Assembly (NCBI GenBank): GCA_012932295.1
Contig: JAAONU010000009.1
Location: 9,217,535 to 9,281,534 of the forward strand
Length of the DNA: 64,000 nt
Direction: 5' to 3'
From: Cyclina sinensis
Lineage: Eukaryota > Mollusca > Bivalvia > Venerida > Veneridae
Part shown: one piece after another, positions 11,869-24,200 of the stretch
How positions within the stretch are numbered: the first letter of the stretch is position 1
Layout: every line of letters starts with the position of its first letter
Notes under the pieces: generated by a model
The model's input: the letters and a program-made list of their open reading frames with translations, nothing else
The model's database searches: none
What the model was told of the DNA's origin: nothing
Program-made: the position numbers and the translations under genes

Positions 11869-13735
11869 TCAGATGTTGCCAATGTGTAAACAATACAGTA
11901 TACATCATTAATCCATTCACCGGTGATCAGCAATTCACCACATAATAACTGCCAGTATACACAACTGTCAATCACAGAAGTACACCCTGCCTTAAATTAA
12001 AGGCAAACGGACTCACCGCGCTCCTTGACAATTATGGGTGGATTTTTTAAGATAAAAATTCTCTGACAGGTGATGACGTTGTGAAGGCGGGACCATAGTG
12101 TTAGGACGATAATTGCGATAAACATTCAGGACCGATTGCAGTAATTATTTGTATTGTCCTTCAGACCTAATTAAACAGAGGATTTTACATTCAGAATTGT
12201 GTTATGTAAGATTGTTTAAAAAGGCGAGAACTACGGTCTTCTTAACTTTGCTGATTATTGTTATACATGTTACAAACAAACTGGGTCTTTAAATTACAAA
12301 AGTATATGCTGCGAAGTGTTACAATAACAACTGCATTTCGAACACCGTTCTTTATAACAAGCTTACAATCGTTTTAGGTAAAGATGTCGAAAATCCTGTC
12401 AGGATTTTATATCTTACCTTTTCAGTTATGGTAAAAGATGCACATTTTCATGAAACAGCTCAGGACATTGTTCTGTCTTCAGAACATTTCAACAAAACCA
12501 GGATCGGTGATGACCGCTGACAGTGAAATTGATGCATTCTTGTTAAATATTACAGAAGTACTGTTCCTTTCTTTGCAGAAAGAAATGAAAGATTATCCAT
12601 ATTTTTCACCAGAAATGAAAGTTTTGCTACATGTAGTTAAATATCATGTATTAACTAGTGTATTTGAAATTACTAGGGAACATGGAAGTGTGTTATAGTT
12701 CGGATAGTCAAAATTTTGGATATCAAGTATTTGGTTTCCTTACAGCAATACCCTGACGAATTAGCACTGGGCATTACGTAGCGATCTCTAGGCAGCCAAG
12801 TGATTCAATTCATTTCCAAATAAAGATATAAGATGAAGTTGTTTCGTTTCCTTTCCTGGACTGCTATAAAAACACACTGAACATCCTATACTAACATCCT
12901 ATGGGAGAGATTTAGCACTTCAGATACAGCATTAAATTTTCAGTCAAAAATGCAAAAAAATTACTTCTCTGATGTCTCGATTTTTTAAAATTCCTTGGGG
13001 GACACCCCCAACCCCCCATCCCTTAACCAGGGGGGATACCCCCTTCCCCCTTCTTGCCCTCCGTGCCATCATGTGCCCTTCCAGGCACTAGCACCCTGCC
13101 CTTTTCAAATCCTGGCTGGAACACTGAACCCTTTGAGACCTACAAAATCATTTAATCAGTTGTTTAAATTACCGCTGTATGCCAGTATTTTGAAACAGCA
13201 TGTTTACAACAAAAGAAATAAGCCGAATCAATAAAGCGTGCATGACCACTCACCTGTCATTCAATTGCGTGATCAATTAGCAATGTTGATTGGCCAGCGT
13301 TGAAGTCTAAGCGTGGTTATCATTGATTGCAGGTGATGACCTACCTATTCTCACAACTATGATTAATGCATCTAGCCAAATTCATGTGCATCAAAATGAC
13401 CTACAATCAAGAATTACTGTGCATCAGGAGTTTTTCTGGAAAATCTTGCATCAAAACCCGAGAGCTAAGGTCAAAGGGAAACCCTGTAAAGAATATACAT
13501 GCTTACCAGTCCTCCCGGTTTGGCCAGGAGGCTTCCTGTTTCGAACATTAAACCCATTTCAAAGAACCTGAGCGAAGAAAATTCAGCAAATTTATTGTTT
13601 ATTGTACTTTCTGGCATTTTTATGACTCACACTTTGTGAATGACCTGCAGCAACAATAATCGAGGCTTAATGTGACTATATTATATCTGATGTATATGAT
13701 GAATGATATCATTTCTATTACTTAAATTTATGTTA
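11869..13735. other. Intergenic stretch, no gene recognised
   Basis: Contains an inverted repeat at 12376-12418 (see findings) and a C/G-rich block at 12990-13045 with short inverted G and C runs. The 86-codon open frame at 12438-12698 and overlapping frames near 13323-13571 have no recognisable domain or splice context and are probably chance. Confidence 0.4.
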
Positions 13736-13990
13736 TTTATGAAATACAGGTCGTTTCCGGTGTATCTCCTCATGCGAAAATTATCCGCAACATGTCGATT
13801 TTCAGTCTCGTAAAACAGCTTTCCACTCCAAGATACTTTAAAATCCTTTTGTTAATACGCTTGTTATATTATATATTAATAAATAATGATGTAAATCTTT
13901 CATAAATTTGGCTGATGTATGAAATATAGGTCGATTCAGGTAATGCAAAGTTGATTCTGGTAAAACGTGGGATCCCTGTACCAGTAACAT
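13736..13990. repeat. Dispersed repeat with 'gaaatacaggtcg' units
   Basis: Two similar blocks begin ATGAAATACAGGTCG (13739) and ATGAAATATAGGTCG (13919). The middle portion is the reverse complement of 10950-11080, so at least two copies of this repeat exist in the window in opposite orientations. Confidence 0.6.
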
Positions 13991-15254
13991 ATAGACAAGG
14001 GGTTGTGCATGCAGGAGTAAGTCTTAGTTTATGTGGATTGTTGGGTGATGACATTGTTATATTGTTTTTTGGTCATGATTTGACCACAAGCTAGGATTTT
14101 ACTGTAGTGTACATTGTGTATTTAAGGACATCTTTGAATTGATATTATTCGTTTTTATTGTTATCAGTGCTTAAGCAGCTTGATTATACCATTACTTATT
14201 CCCAAACAGAACTGCTGAACTTTGATATCTGTGGTAACAGTTTTTGTTTACTTATCATAAAAATATAGTTGTTTCACTTGAAACTATATAACCCTGGACA
14301 CTCTGTACCATTTTTACTCTGTATTGACTAGATCCAGTCTTTCCTTCTAAAAACTCAACATTAACAGGAGCATCTATCAATTGGAGATTGGATAGCCTTC
14401 ATTTTAGTATTTTTCATTGCTCTATTGATTGATTAGTCAACTCTGGTAGATTTCTAGAAATGTTATTAATTTCTGTGAGGGTAAGGGTGAATTGCACCAA
14501 ACTCTTTATCACTTAAATTATAAAAAGGATCAAAGCTCAAGAATAGACTAAAAGCACACAGTTTGTTGCTTGGAAAACTTGATTAAAATGGCTATGTTTC
14601 AAGTAAGGAGGGCGAATTGATTTTCTCTTTTTTAAGCTCATTCGTGCACAAAATGCACAATGGTGAACTTTAGTGATCATCCTGATTTCATCAGGATCTT
14701 ACTAACTACCATAGCTCCACCATAATAACCTCTCATTGAAGGCAAGACATGGCCCTAGCCTTACCGACTCTTCATGTAATTGAAGACAGAGGTATAGAAA
14801 GTTAGAATAGGTAATCTCAGGAAATTTAGTTTGTTGAAACTGAACTGACACTTCTGTCAGAGTACACATGAACTTACTGTCAAGAGAAGATATTTCCTCT
14901 GTCAGTTTTATAGTGGAGAAGTTTCTTTTGTTAAATGAGTATGATAAGTAAGGTACTAATTTCCAGATTAAAAGGATAGATACTGTTGTGGCTAGATGTA
15001 AAGTTCATCACTGTTGTAACAGCAACATTTTTGGCTTCAGGGCTGTCTGTTAATTATATAGGAGTCTCAGATTTATATTGTGGCCACTGAAATATTAATG
15101 TGTACAGGAAGTGTGGTGTGTCTGTTTATATAGTGACCGTGTTAGAAAAACATTGTTCAATTTACCTGCTTATAATGTATCTGCCACACACACTGTCTGA
15201 GGTCTTTTAATGTCTGTAATAAAGTACTTATTTTACAAACAAAGATATAGCGAG
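13991..15254. other. Upstream region of the proposed CDK14 first coding exon
   Basis: Largely single-copy-looking AT-rich sequence with no repeat recognised. If 15267 is the start codon, the promoter and 5' UTR lie here, but I see no clear TATA box, initiator or CpG-rich island and cannot place a transcription start. Confidence 0.35.
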
Positions 15255-15266
15255 ATGGTAATCAAG

Positions 15267-15282
15267 ATGGCTACAGAATCAG
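15267..15282 (+). CDS. CDK14: CDK14 exon 1, proposed start (MATES-G)
   Basis: ATG at 15267 sits in a strong Kozak context (AAGATGG). Five codons (MATES) and the first base of a Gly codon are followed by a donor (CAG then GTACAT at 15283). The one-base overhang is completed by GT at the start of exon 2, giving MATESGKEKGS. An in-frame ATG at 15255 (MVIK-) and another at 15210 are alternatives. The evidence is phase agreement plus Kozak context over a very short exon, so another first exon remains possible. Confidence 0.5.
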
Positions 15283-18200
15283 GTACATGTAGGCTTAATT
15301 GATAAGTTGTTGACAAAGTTCAGAATACAAATTGTATGTTTTGATGCTGTATTTGTTCAAATGATTGATATTCAAGTATTGTGCGATATTGTAAATTTCT
15401 TTCCTGGTTATCATAATAGATGAGAGCATCATCATCATAATCATCATAATCATCATAATAATAATAATTGCACCATTTGTTTTTGCACGACAGTTTCATT
15501 ATCAGTATTAATACATGACAGCATCATCATTTTATGGTTAACTGAGCACACTTGCAGTGTTTTTTTTCAAGATGATCACTGAAAGAGATGTAATTGTGTA
15601 GTGTGGGCTGTAGAATGAAAGTAAGTTAAAGGGAATGAAAAACTGTGGTCTGATTCAAAAATCTTATCTCTATATGATAGATGTATATTGAATATTTTGT
15701 TTTCAGTAAGGAAAATAATTTTCAAGGAAGTGATATAAAGCCATGTGATAATAGATGAAACTTGTCATTTTAAATAGTTACACCCAGGTAAGCTGTTAAG
15801 GACCATCATGGCCCTCTTGTCTGAAAAAAACTTTGCCGTCTTCTCAGTTGCGTGGTATTATTGTTTTAATACATATATAATCATTAGTTTTAAAGGAAAG
15901 ATCATTGTCATGTAACAAACAGTTTTATAAATATGTACAATGTATTTATAGTGTTCTGTTATAGTTACAAGGCCGCAGTTCAGACCATTACACATTGGAT
16001 ATGTGGGACATATTTTGGTGTTGAGGTAGCCAAAAAATGTAACAGCCTTACTAACACCTGACCTGTAAAGTAGCAGTGAAACAATAAAAATGTTGTTTAC
16101 AGCAATAATGATAAATCATTTCTGGCACCTCTGATAGGTAGTCTGGCTTTCTGGTTCCTAAGATAATAATAGTAAGGGTTATAATGGTAGGATTGTTCTA
16201 TGAAATTTGCAAGGTATTTGATAGATATTCTTTTGCTGTTTCCACATTGGTTTTGCATTGGTCTAAATCATTTTTAACAGGGCAGAATTTTACACAAAGA
16301 TTTGTTAAGGGAAATATTTTCAGAGACTGACTATTCAACATTGTTGCCAAGTGCAAGTGCCAAACTATTTATAAACTGAAAATCCATGATCCTGATGACA
16401 ACTTGTAGCAGTAGCACGCTATTAGCTAAGGCACACTAAGTAGCCACTTACTTTTGCTAAGCAACTGGTTGTGTTTGTCCTCAAATACAGCAGATAATGA
16501 CTCTGTCAGTTTCACACTAACATAGAGATAAGATTTGAGACAAATAAAATAGGTGATCTGTCAGTACTAATAAATTATTCAGAATCGATGGTCAGTGTTG
16601 ATCACTGGTCTGGGGAAACCCACTTTAATAAATTAATTGCTTTGTTTTTAAGGTTGATTGCTTGTGAATGCTAAATACTGTATGACTGCCAAGAAGAAGG
16701 TGCAGGAAAATAATCATGTCAGAAATTATGTTTATATTAACAAAATCCGTGCTTTTGATACATTATTGAACTAGCCTAATCTGAACCTTCTAAAGTCTAA
16801 ACTCTCACATGTACTAACAAACAGTTTGGTTGCGAGAAGTTTTACTTTATTTCTAAGAATATGAACTAGCTTAGTTATTTCCTTGGCCTTTGAAACTTAA
16901 GATGAGTGCTTTTTTTTTTATGAGAGCTGAAATGGTTTTTATTTTGTGTCTGGATAATCTTAGGTGTCCCTGTAGGCCCATGCTTTTGTTAAAGATGATA
17001 TGTAAGTTTGATCTAGCTGCAGTATTTTAATATCTCCCAAAGGTTTGATAATAAAGAATGACTTGTAGTGTATTAAACAACACATTTTTCCTTGTGTTGA
17101 TCTTCTTACTTATATAGAAGACAAACTACATGAACATGTATTCAGTTAGGTACAGTTTTCCTTTCTGTTTTGTCTTGTACAGGATGACGAAATTACTTAG
17201 CAGTTTGAAGTGTGCTTGTGAAAAGAACAAAACTGAAATAAATGCAATTTTAACACAAGAAATTTACTACAAATTGTCTCCCTTTTACACAAATTCTTGA
17301 ACAAGATTTTGTGAAGTATGTATTTTACATTATCACACATAGATCATTACTATTAACCCTTAACCTGCTGGAACCGAATGTGATTAGCCTTTGCCACCAG
17401 TATAGAGCCAGGCCAGCCTGTACATCCGTGCAGCCTGACCAGGCTCTACCATTTTTGTAATTTGATATTGAAACCCTTAAAACTTGGAATGGACAGTTCC
17501 AAATTCAAAGCTGGGCAAATCCATTACAAAATTTAGCATGTTCAGGGTTAAATAAATAGCAAATCTTTTATTTTTCATCACTGTACATAAATAACAAATT
17601 ACTACTTAATTTTAACAAAATTTGCTGAAATTTTATTATTGAAGATTTAAAGTTAATCATATGGTCCATGAAAATTGAATATTTAGGTATTGAAATGTTT
17701 GCAGTAAAGCTGGTGAGCATTGGGAAGATAATGTCAAGATACTTTGTACTTATTGCAGGAAGACATATATTACATGTATTATCTAATGTAACATTCTGGA
17801 CATCAACCTTGAAATATTCTCATTTGAGGAAAAATATTCTCAGCAGATAATGAAGTTTCTTTGATAGGATTTAGGATTGTTTCCTAGGAAAAAAACGTCT
17901 TTGAATTAATGTATTGTATATTGATTGTGAATTAGCTTCAATAATTTAGGCTGAAGAAAGTATGTGTATTTGCTGCAATGCTTTCTAAAGTAATTCTGGT
18001 ATAATGTGGTGAATTTTTCCATGTCGAATAATCACAAATTACACTTACTGTTAGACATACCACGGAAGTAAGAAAATACTGTATCTCAATCAGGGGAAAT
18101 ATTTTGCATGCAGACAGAGACATTGTTTCAAGCAATATTAAAAGTTCTTTAAGTCCAGCAAAATTTGCTGATAGGAGTATTTTCATCTTCTTAAGCTTAA

Positions 18201-21200
18201 AATAAGGAACAGTATTTAAAGCGACTGACACACAGAATTTAGCCGATTTTTTTTCTTTAAAATTTAAGAGATGTTAATATATTATGGAAAATACATTATA
18301 TGCTTCTATACACCATGAAACCTGAAAAAAAATTTTTTGACTTAACCAGGATTCGAACCCAGGACCTTTCGGTCGGTAAAATATAGAGCGACGAATTACA
18401 CCACTGAGCCACAGAGACTAGTTATCAGGTTTCATCCAAGTTAATGTTATAACTAAAGTATCTACCCCGTGACTAAAGGGGTAAATTTCTACCGATATAA
18501 GTTTGTAACACTTTATATTTTGATGTTTTTCTGTAACAAAAAATGAGTCAGTAACTTAGTTTAAATATGTTCTTCACAATTACAGCAAGCATTTCAAGAT
18601 GTATAAACATTTTCTTTCTTTTTTATTGTCGGCCCATCTGTGAGTCAGTACCTTAAGTGATATAATGTAAACAAGTATTAATCCTTTGTAGGCTGCATTG
18701 TGTAAAAAAACATCATCAGGTAAACAGGACTTTATAGTTAAATAATAATAAAAAAGAAAAGAAACTAAGCGACTAGAATACCAAGAACATGACCACATGT
18801 CAGGTTACTTATTACATACATGACCTTGTTTTTAACTCCCTTGCAGGCAATGTCTCTAGTTATTTGATGCAGTAATTAGTGAACTGTTCTGAATGTCATC
18901 TTACTAGCATATCTTAATTAAAAGCTACAAAATGGTTGATATCTTGATATCTAGGTGTACAATATTGATAGAAATTGTATGAGTGTTGATAGTGAGACTA
19001 AACTGATGTGGTATAGGTAAATAACATAATAGAAGCTTTTATGTCACATAGAAGATGGTGATCAAAATAATCATTGTAATGATGATCATGTGTTTATGAT
19101 GATTCTCTTGTAAGTGTAAGCGAACTAGAGCACTACACTTAGCAATGGTTTTTAAAGTAAAATAACACAAAGGTAATGCTCACTATATTGCCTCAGCAGT
19201 TTCGTGACCATACAGCTTTGTTTCATGATGATGATTGAAATGATGGTGAAGATGACAATAGTGATGACTTTTCATGAAGCAAATTTTAAGATGAAGTTTT
19301 TGTTGAAGTTTTTGTTGAAAATACTTTTGTTCTGATGGTGACTATGATGGTGTGTGTGGTTGAAGATGACAGTGATGTTGATGATGATGCTGTGATGCTA
19401 CTGCTCATGGTGATGATGTAATGATCAAGAAAAGATTGATTGCCTTAGCTTATTCTGTTAAATTTGAAGAAAGATCAATCATAATGTGAGACCCAAGCTG
19501 TCCATTTTGTTACCCAGCTAAAATTGTAAATCAATATCTCTAGTGTTGATGAGATGAAAGATAATTGATTGAAGATACTGTAACATCATAAAGAGATCCC
19601 ACTATATTGTTACGTCAGTTGGGAACAGGGTATTCAGTATGAATTAGTAATCTATGGATTAACTGATTTTACTAGTTTTTGATGTTTATAACAGTGCCAA
19701 TAATCTGTCAATAACCCAAATCTTTTCCTATTAGTTGTGTACAGTAAATATGTAGATAGAAAACAAAATTCTCATTTAACTGACTTTAAATGATTTTCTT
19801 CTGTGAGTCATTACAAATGTGTATCTTCAGTATACATGATCAGTAGTTATAACTGACTTTAAATGTCAATCTTGATTGATGCATGCAACTATCTCGATTA
19901 GAAATATCATTTGTTGTTATTGTTTCTCTGACTGCTACTGCTACTGCTAAAACTGATACTACTGCTTACACTTCAGCTGCTTATGATACTGCTACTACTA
20001 CTTCTACTTTTACCCTTGTTGCTGCTTGTACTGAGGTATTTCTGCCACTGCTATTGTTACTTCTGCTGCTACTTCTACTTTTACCACTGATGGTGAATAT
20101 ACTGGGGTATTACTGCCACTGCTATTGTTACTTCTACTACTACTTCTACTTTTACCACTGATGCCGCTTATACTGGGGTATTACTGCCACTGCTATTGTT
20201 ACTTCTACTGCTACTTCTACTTTTACCACTGATGCTGCTTATACTGGGGTATTACTGCCACTGCTATTGTTACTTCTACTGCTACTTTTACTTTTACCAC
20301 TGATGCCGCTTATACTGGGGTATTACTGCCACTGCTATTGTATTGTTACTGCTTCTGCTACTTTTACTTTTACCACTAATGCTGCTTATACTGGGGTATT
20401 ACTGCCACTGCTATTGTTACTTCTACTGCTACTTTTACTTTTACCACTGATGCCGCTTATACTGGGGTATTACTGCCACTGCTATTGTTACTTCTACTGC
20501 TACTTCTACTTTTACCACTGATGCCGCTTATACTGGGGTATTACTGCCACTGCTATTGTTACTTCTACTGCTACTTTTACTTTTACCACTGATGCCGCTT
20601 ATACTGGGGTATTACTGCCACTGCTATTGTTACTTCTACTGCTACTTTTACTTTTACCACTGATGCCGCTTATACTGGGGTATTACTGCCACTGCTATTG
20701 TTACTTCTACTACTACTTCTACTTTTACCACTGATGCCGCTTATACTGGGGTATTACTGCCACTGCTATTGTTACTTCTACTGCTACTTCTACTTTTACC
20801 ACTGATGCCGCTTATACTGGGGTATTACTGCCACTGCTATTGTTACTTCTACTGCTACTTCTACTTTTACCACTGATGCCGCTTATACTGGGGTATTACT
20901 GCCACTGCTATTGTTACTTCTACTGCTACTTCTACTTTTACCACTGATGCCGCTTATACTGGGGTATTACTGCCACTGCTATTGTTACTTCTACTGCTAC
21001 TTTTACTTTTACCACTGATGCCGCTTATACTGGGGTATTACTGCCACTGCTATTGTTACTTCTACTACTACTTTTACCGTAAATGCTGGAATATTGTACG
21101 CAAGCGTGTATAAAACGCACCCCTGGTCTGGCCTCAAGATCTGGGAAAAAAGCTTGCATTGGAATATAATTCGCACACAAATTTCGTCTGGAAATAGAGT

Positions 21201-24200
21201 TACCATTTGTCCATATTTTTTGTTCAGGAAGCGGCCATTGTCGGTGCGCGTAACAATTACATATCGTGAATATCGCTATAGTTGCATTTAACTATTTATT
21301 TCATTAAGGTCAATTAGCACTAGAAACTTTTCTTTCGGAAATATAGAATAAACATTGCATTATCTCAAAGTGTCAACACCTTCTCAATACCTTTTAGATG
21401 TGTTAACAAACATCTCGTAATTATGGCGACTTCAAACGACACTAATTATTATGTTTGTTTAACAATATACGGACGACTCCTTAATCAAATTAATTGGTCA
21501 ATAATTGTGTGAGTGCGAATATTGACGGGCATAATACCGGTAAGCACTGGTTATATGATTGAATCTTAAGCAGTTATACATTTAGAGAAAAAAAACAAAA
21601 AACAAATAAAAGAAAGAAGAAAGAAAAAAAACGTGGTTTTAACAGCTTTTACGATACCGTAGTTTCAATACTGATGACATTGGTTTTCTCCCCTTAATAA
21701 CGCTCTCCAAAATGAAGGTGCACCAAAAAAGAAAACATGATCATTTGGACAGAAAATATTGACTTTTGGCCAATATTTTACGGGTTTTCAAGCTGGAAAA
21801 AAATTGTCTGACGGCCCACCTTTGTGTATAATACGCACCCCTTTGTGGATACTGAAAATTCTTGAAAAAAAGTGTGTATTATATTCGAGCGTTTACGGTA
21901 CTTTTACCACTGATGCTGCTTATACTGGGGTATTACTGCCACTGCTATTGTATTGTTACTGCTTCTGCTACTTTTACTTTTACCACTGATGCTGCTTATA
22001 CTGGGGTATTACTGCCACTGCTATTGTTACTTCTACTACTACTTTTACTTTTACCACTGATGGTGATTATACTGGGGTATTACTGCCACTGCTAGTGTAT
22101 TGTTACTGCTTCTGCTACTACTTCTACTTTTACCACTGATGCTGCTTATACTGGGGTATTACTGCCACTTTTATTGGTTCTACTACTACTTCTACTTTTA
22201 CCACTGATGCTGCTTATACTGGGGTATTACTGCCACTTTTATTGGTTCTACTACTACTTCTACTTTTACCACTGATGCTGCTTATACTGGGGTATTACTG
22301 CCACTTTTATTGGTTCTACTACTACTTCTACTTTTACCACTGATGCTGCTTATACTGGGGTATTACTGCCACTTTTATTGGTTCTGCTGCTACTACTTTT
22401 ACATTTACCACTGATGCTGCTTATACTGGGGTATTACTGCCACTTTTATTGGTTCTACTACTACTTCTACTTTTACCACTGATGCTGCTTATACTGGGGT
22501 ATTACTGCCACTTTTATTGGTTCTGCTGCTACTTCTACTTTTACCACTGATGCTGCTTATACTGGGGTATTACTGCCACTTTTATTGGTTCTGCTGCTAC
22601 TTCTACTTTTACCACTGATGCTGCTTATACTGGGGTATTACTGCCACTTTTATTGGTTCTGCTGCTACTTCTACTTTTACCACTGATGCTGCTTATACTG
22701 GGGTATTACTGCCACTTTTATTGGTTCTACTACTACTTCTACTTTTACCACTGATGCTGCTTATACTGGGGTATTACTGCCACTTTTATTGGTTCTACTA
22801 CTACTTCTACTTTTACCACTGATGCTGCTTATACTGGGGTATTACTGCCACTTTTATTGGTTCTACTACTACTTCTACTTTTACCACTGATGCTGCTTAT
22901 ACTGGGGTATTACTGCCTCTTTTATTGGTTCTGCTGCTACTACTTTTACATTTACCACTGATGCTACTTATACTGAGGTATTACTGCCACTGCTGTAATT
23001 ATACCCCCACAAACGAAGTTTAAGGGGTATATAGGAGTGAGCTTGTCAGTTGGTTGGTCGGTCGGTCGGTCAGTCAGTCTGTCGATTTCATGGTTTCCGG
23101 ATGGTTACTCTTGAAGGAGTCAATGGATTGTAATATTTTTGTGTACACAGATGTAACATCATTAAATGCAGGTGGAGTTCGTTTTTGGGTTCAGACCACC
23201 AAATATTTGCAGAGTTATGGCTCCTTTTCATCATAAGTTTTGCAAAAAAATCATTTCCAGATGATGACTTTTTAAGGAGTCAATGGATTGAAATTATTTT
23301 GGGTACACAGATGTAACATCATTAAATACAGGTGGAGTTCGAATTTGGGTTTAGACCACTAAATTTTTACAAAGTTATGGCTCTTTTTCATCTTCAATAT
23401 TGCACAAAAAAATGGTTTCCAGATGATAACTCTTTAAGGAGTCATTGGATTGTAATTATATTTTGTACTCAGATGTAACATTGTTAAATTGTAGATTTCA
23501 AATTTGGGCACAGACCACTAAATGTTTACATAGTTTTGGTTTCTTTTCATTTTACCAGTTTCAAACTTGTTTTGATGATTTATAATCTTACTTGATACAA
23601 TCATCTGTACAATGTTGCTTTCTTTTCACTAGAGATAAGTTCTTTTTACATGTTTCTTTTTGCCAAAAAAGTAATTCCCATCAAGGAAATCAGGTGGGGT
23701 ATTAATCGCATTCAGCGATAGCTCTAGTTTCTCTCAGTTGACGTCATTTACTACAAGAGCTATTTTTGCTTGGCACAGCTCAATTTTTTTGTGGATTGAT
23801 TCATTATAGATAAAGATCCCAAATTGATTTGTCACTCAGATTCCAAGCTCTAGTTTCTCTCAGTTGACGTCATTTACTACAAGAGCTATTTTTGCTTGGC
23901 ACAGCTCAATTTTTTTGTGGATTGATTCATTATAGATAAAGATCCCAAATTGATTTGTCACTCAGATTCCAAGGTCAAAGATTTATGAACTTAACAGCCC
24001 CATTCCAGTGATTTGTATTATTCGGTGGGGATATCAGTTCAACAAATTTGCTTGTTTATCTCATTGTGGTGACTTCCAGATGCGCTGAAGTTATATAAAT
24101 GTCTTGGACAAAGGTAATCTAGGGTCAGTATCTTACTTAGGGCATATATTGCCCGGCCATCAGTGTAGCTCTTATTTGGCATTGCAAATGTCTATTGCAT

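Noticed and set aside
12438..12698. 86-codon open frame as a small gene
   Set aside because: No homology I can recognise and no regulatory or splice context; length is within chance for AT-rich DNA.
18346..18420. A functional tRNA gene on the minus strand
   Set aside because: Boxes A and B are good but the acceptor stem does not pair and there is an attached SINE body; a tRNA-derived SINE is the better reading.
19883..22996. Leu/Tyr-rich open frames that could suggest membrane proteins
   Set aside because: They are translations of 71- and 68-bp tandem repeats that change frame from unit to unit; no start context or splice structure supports them.
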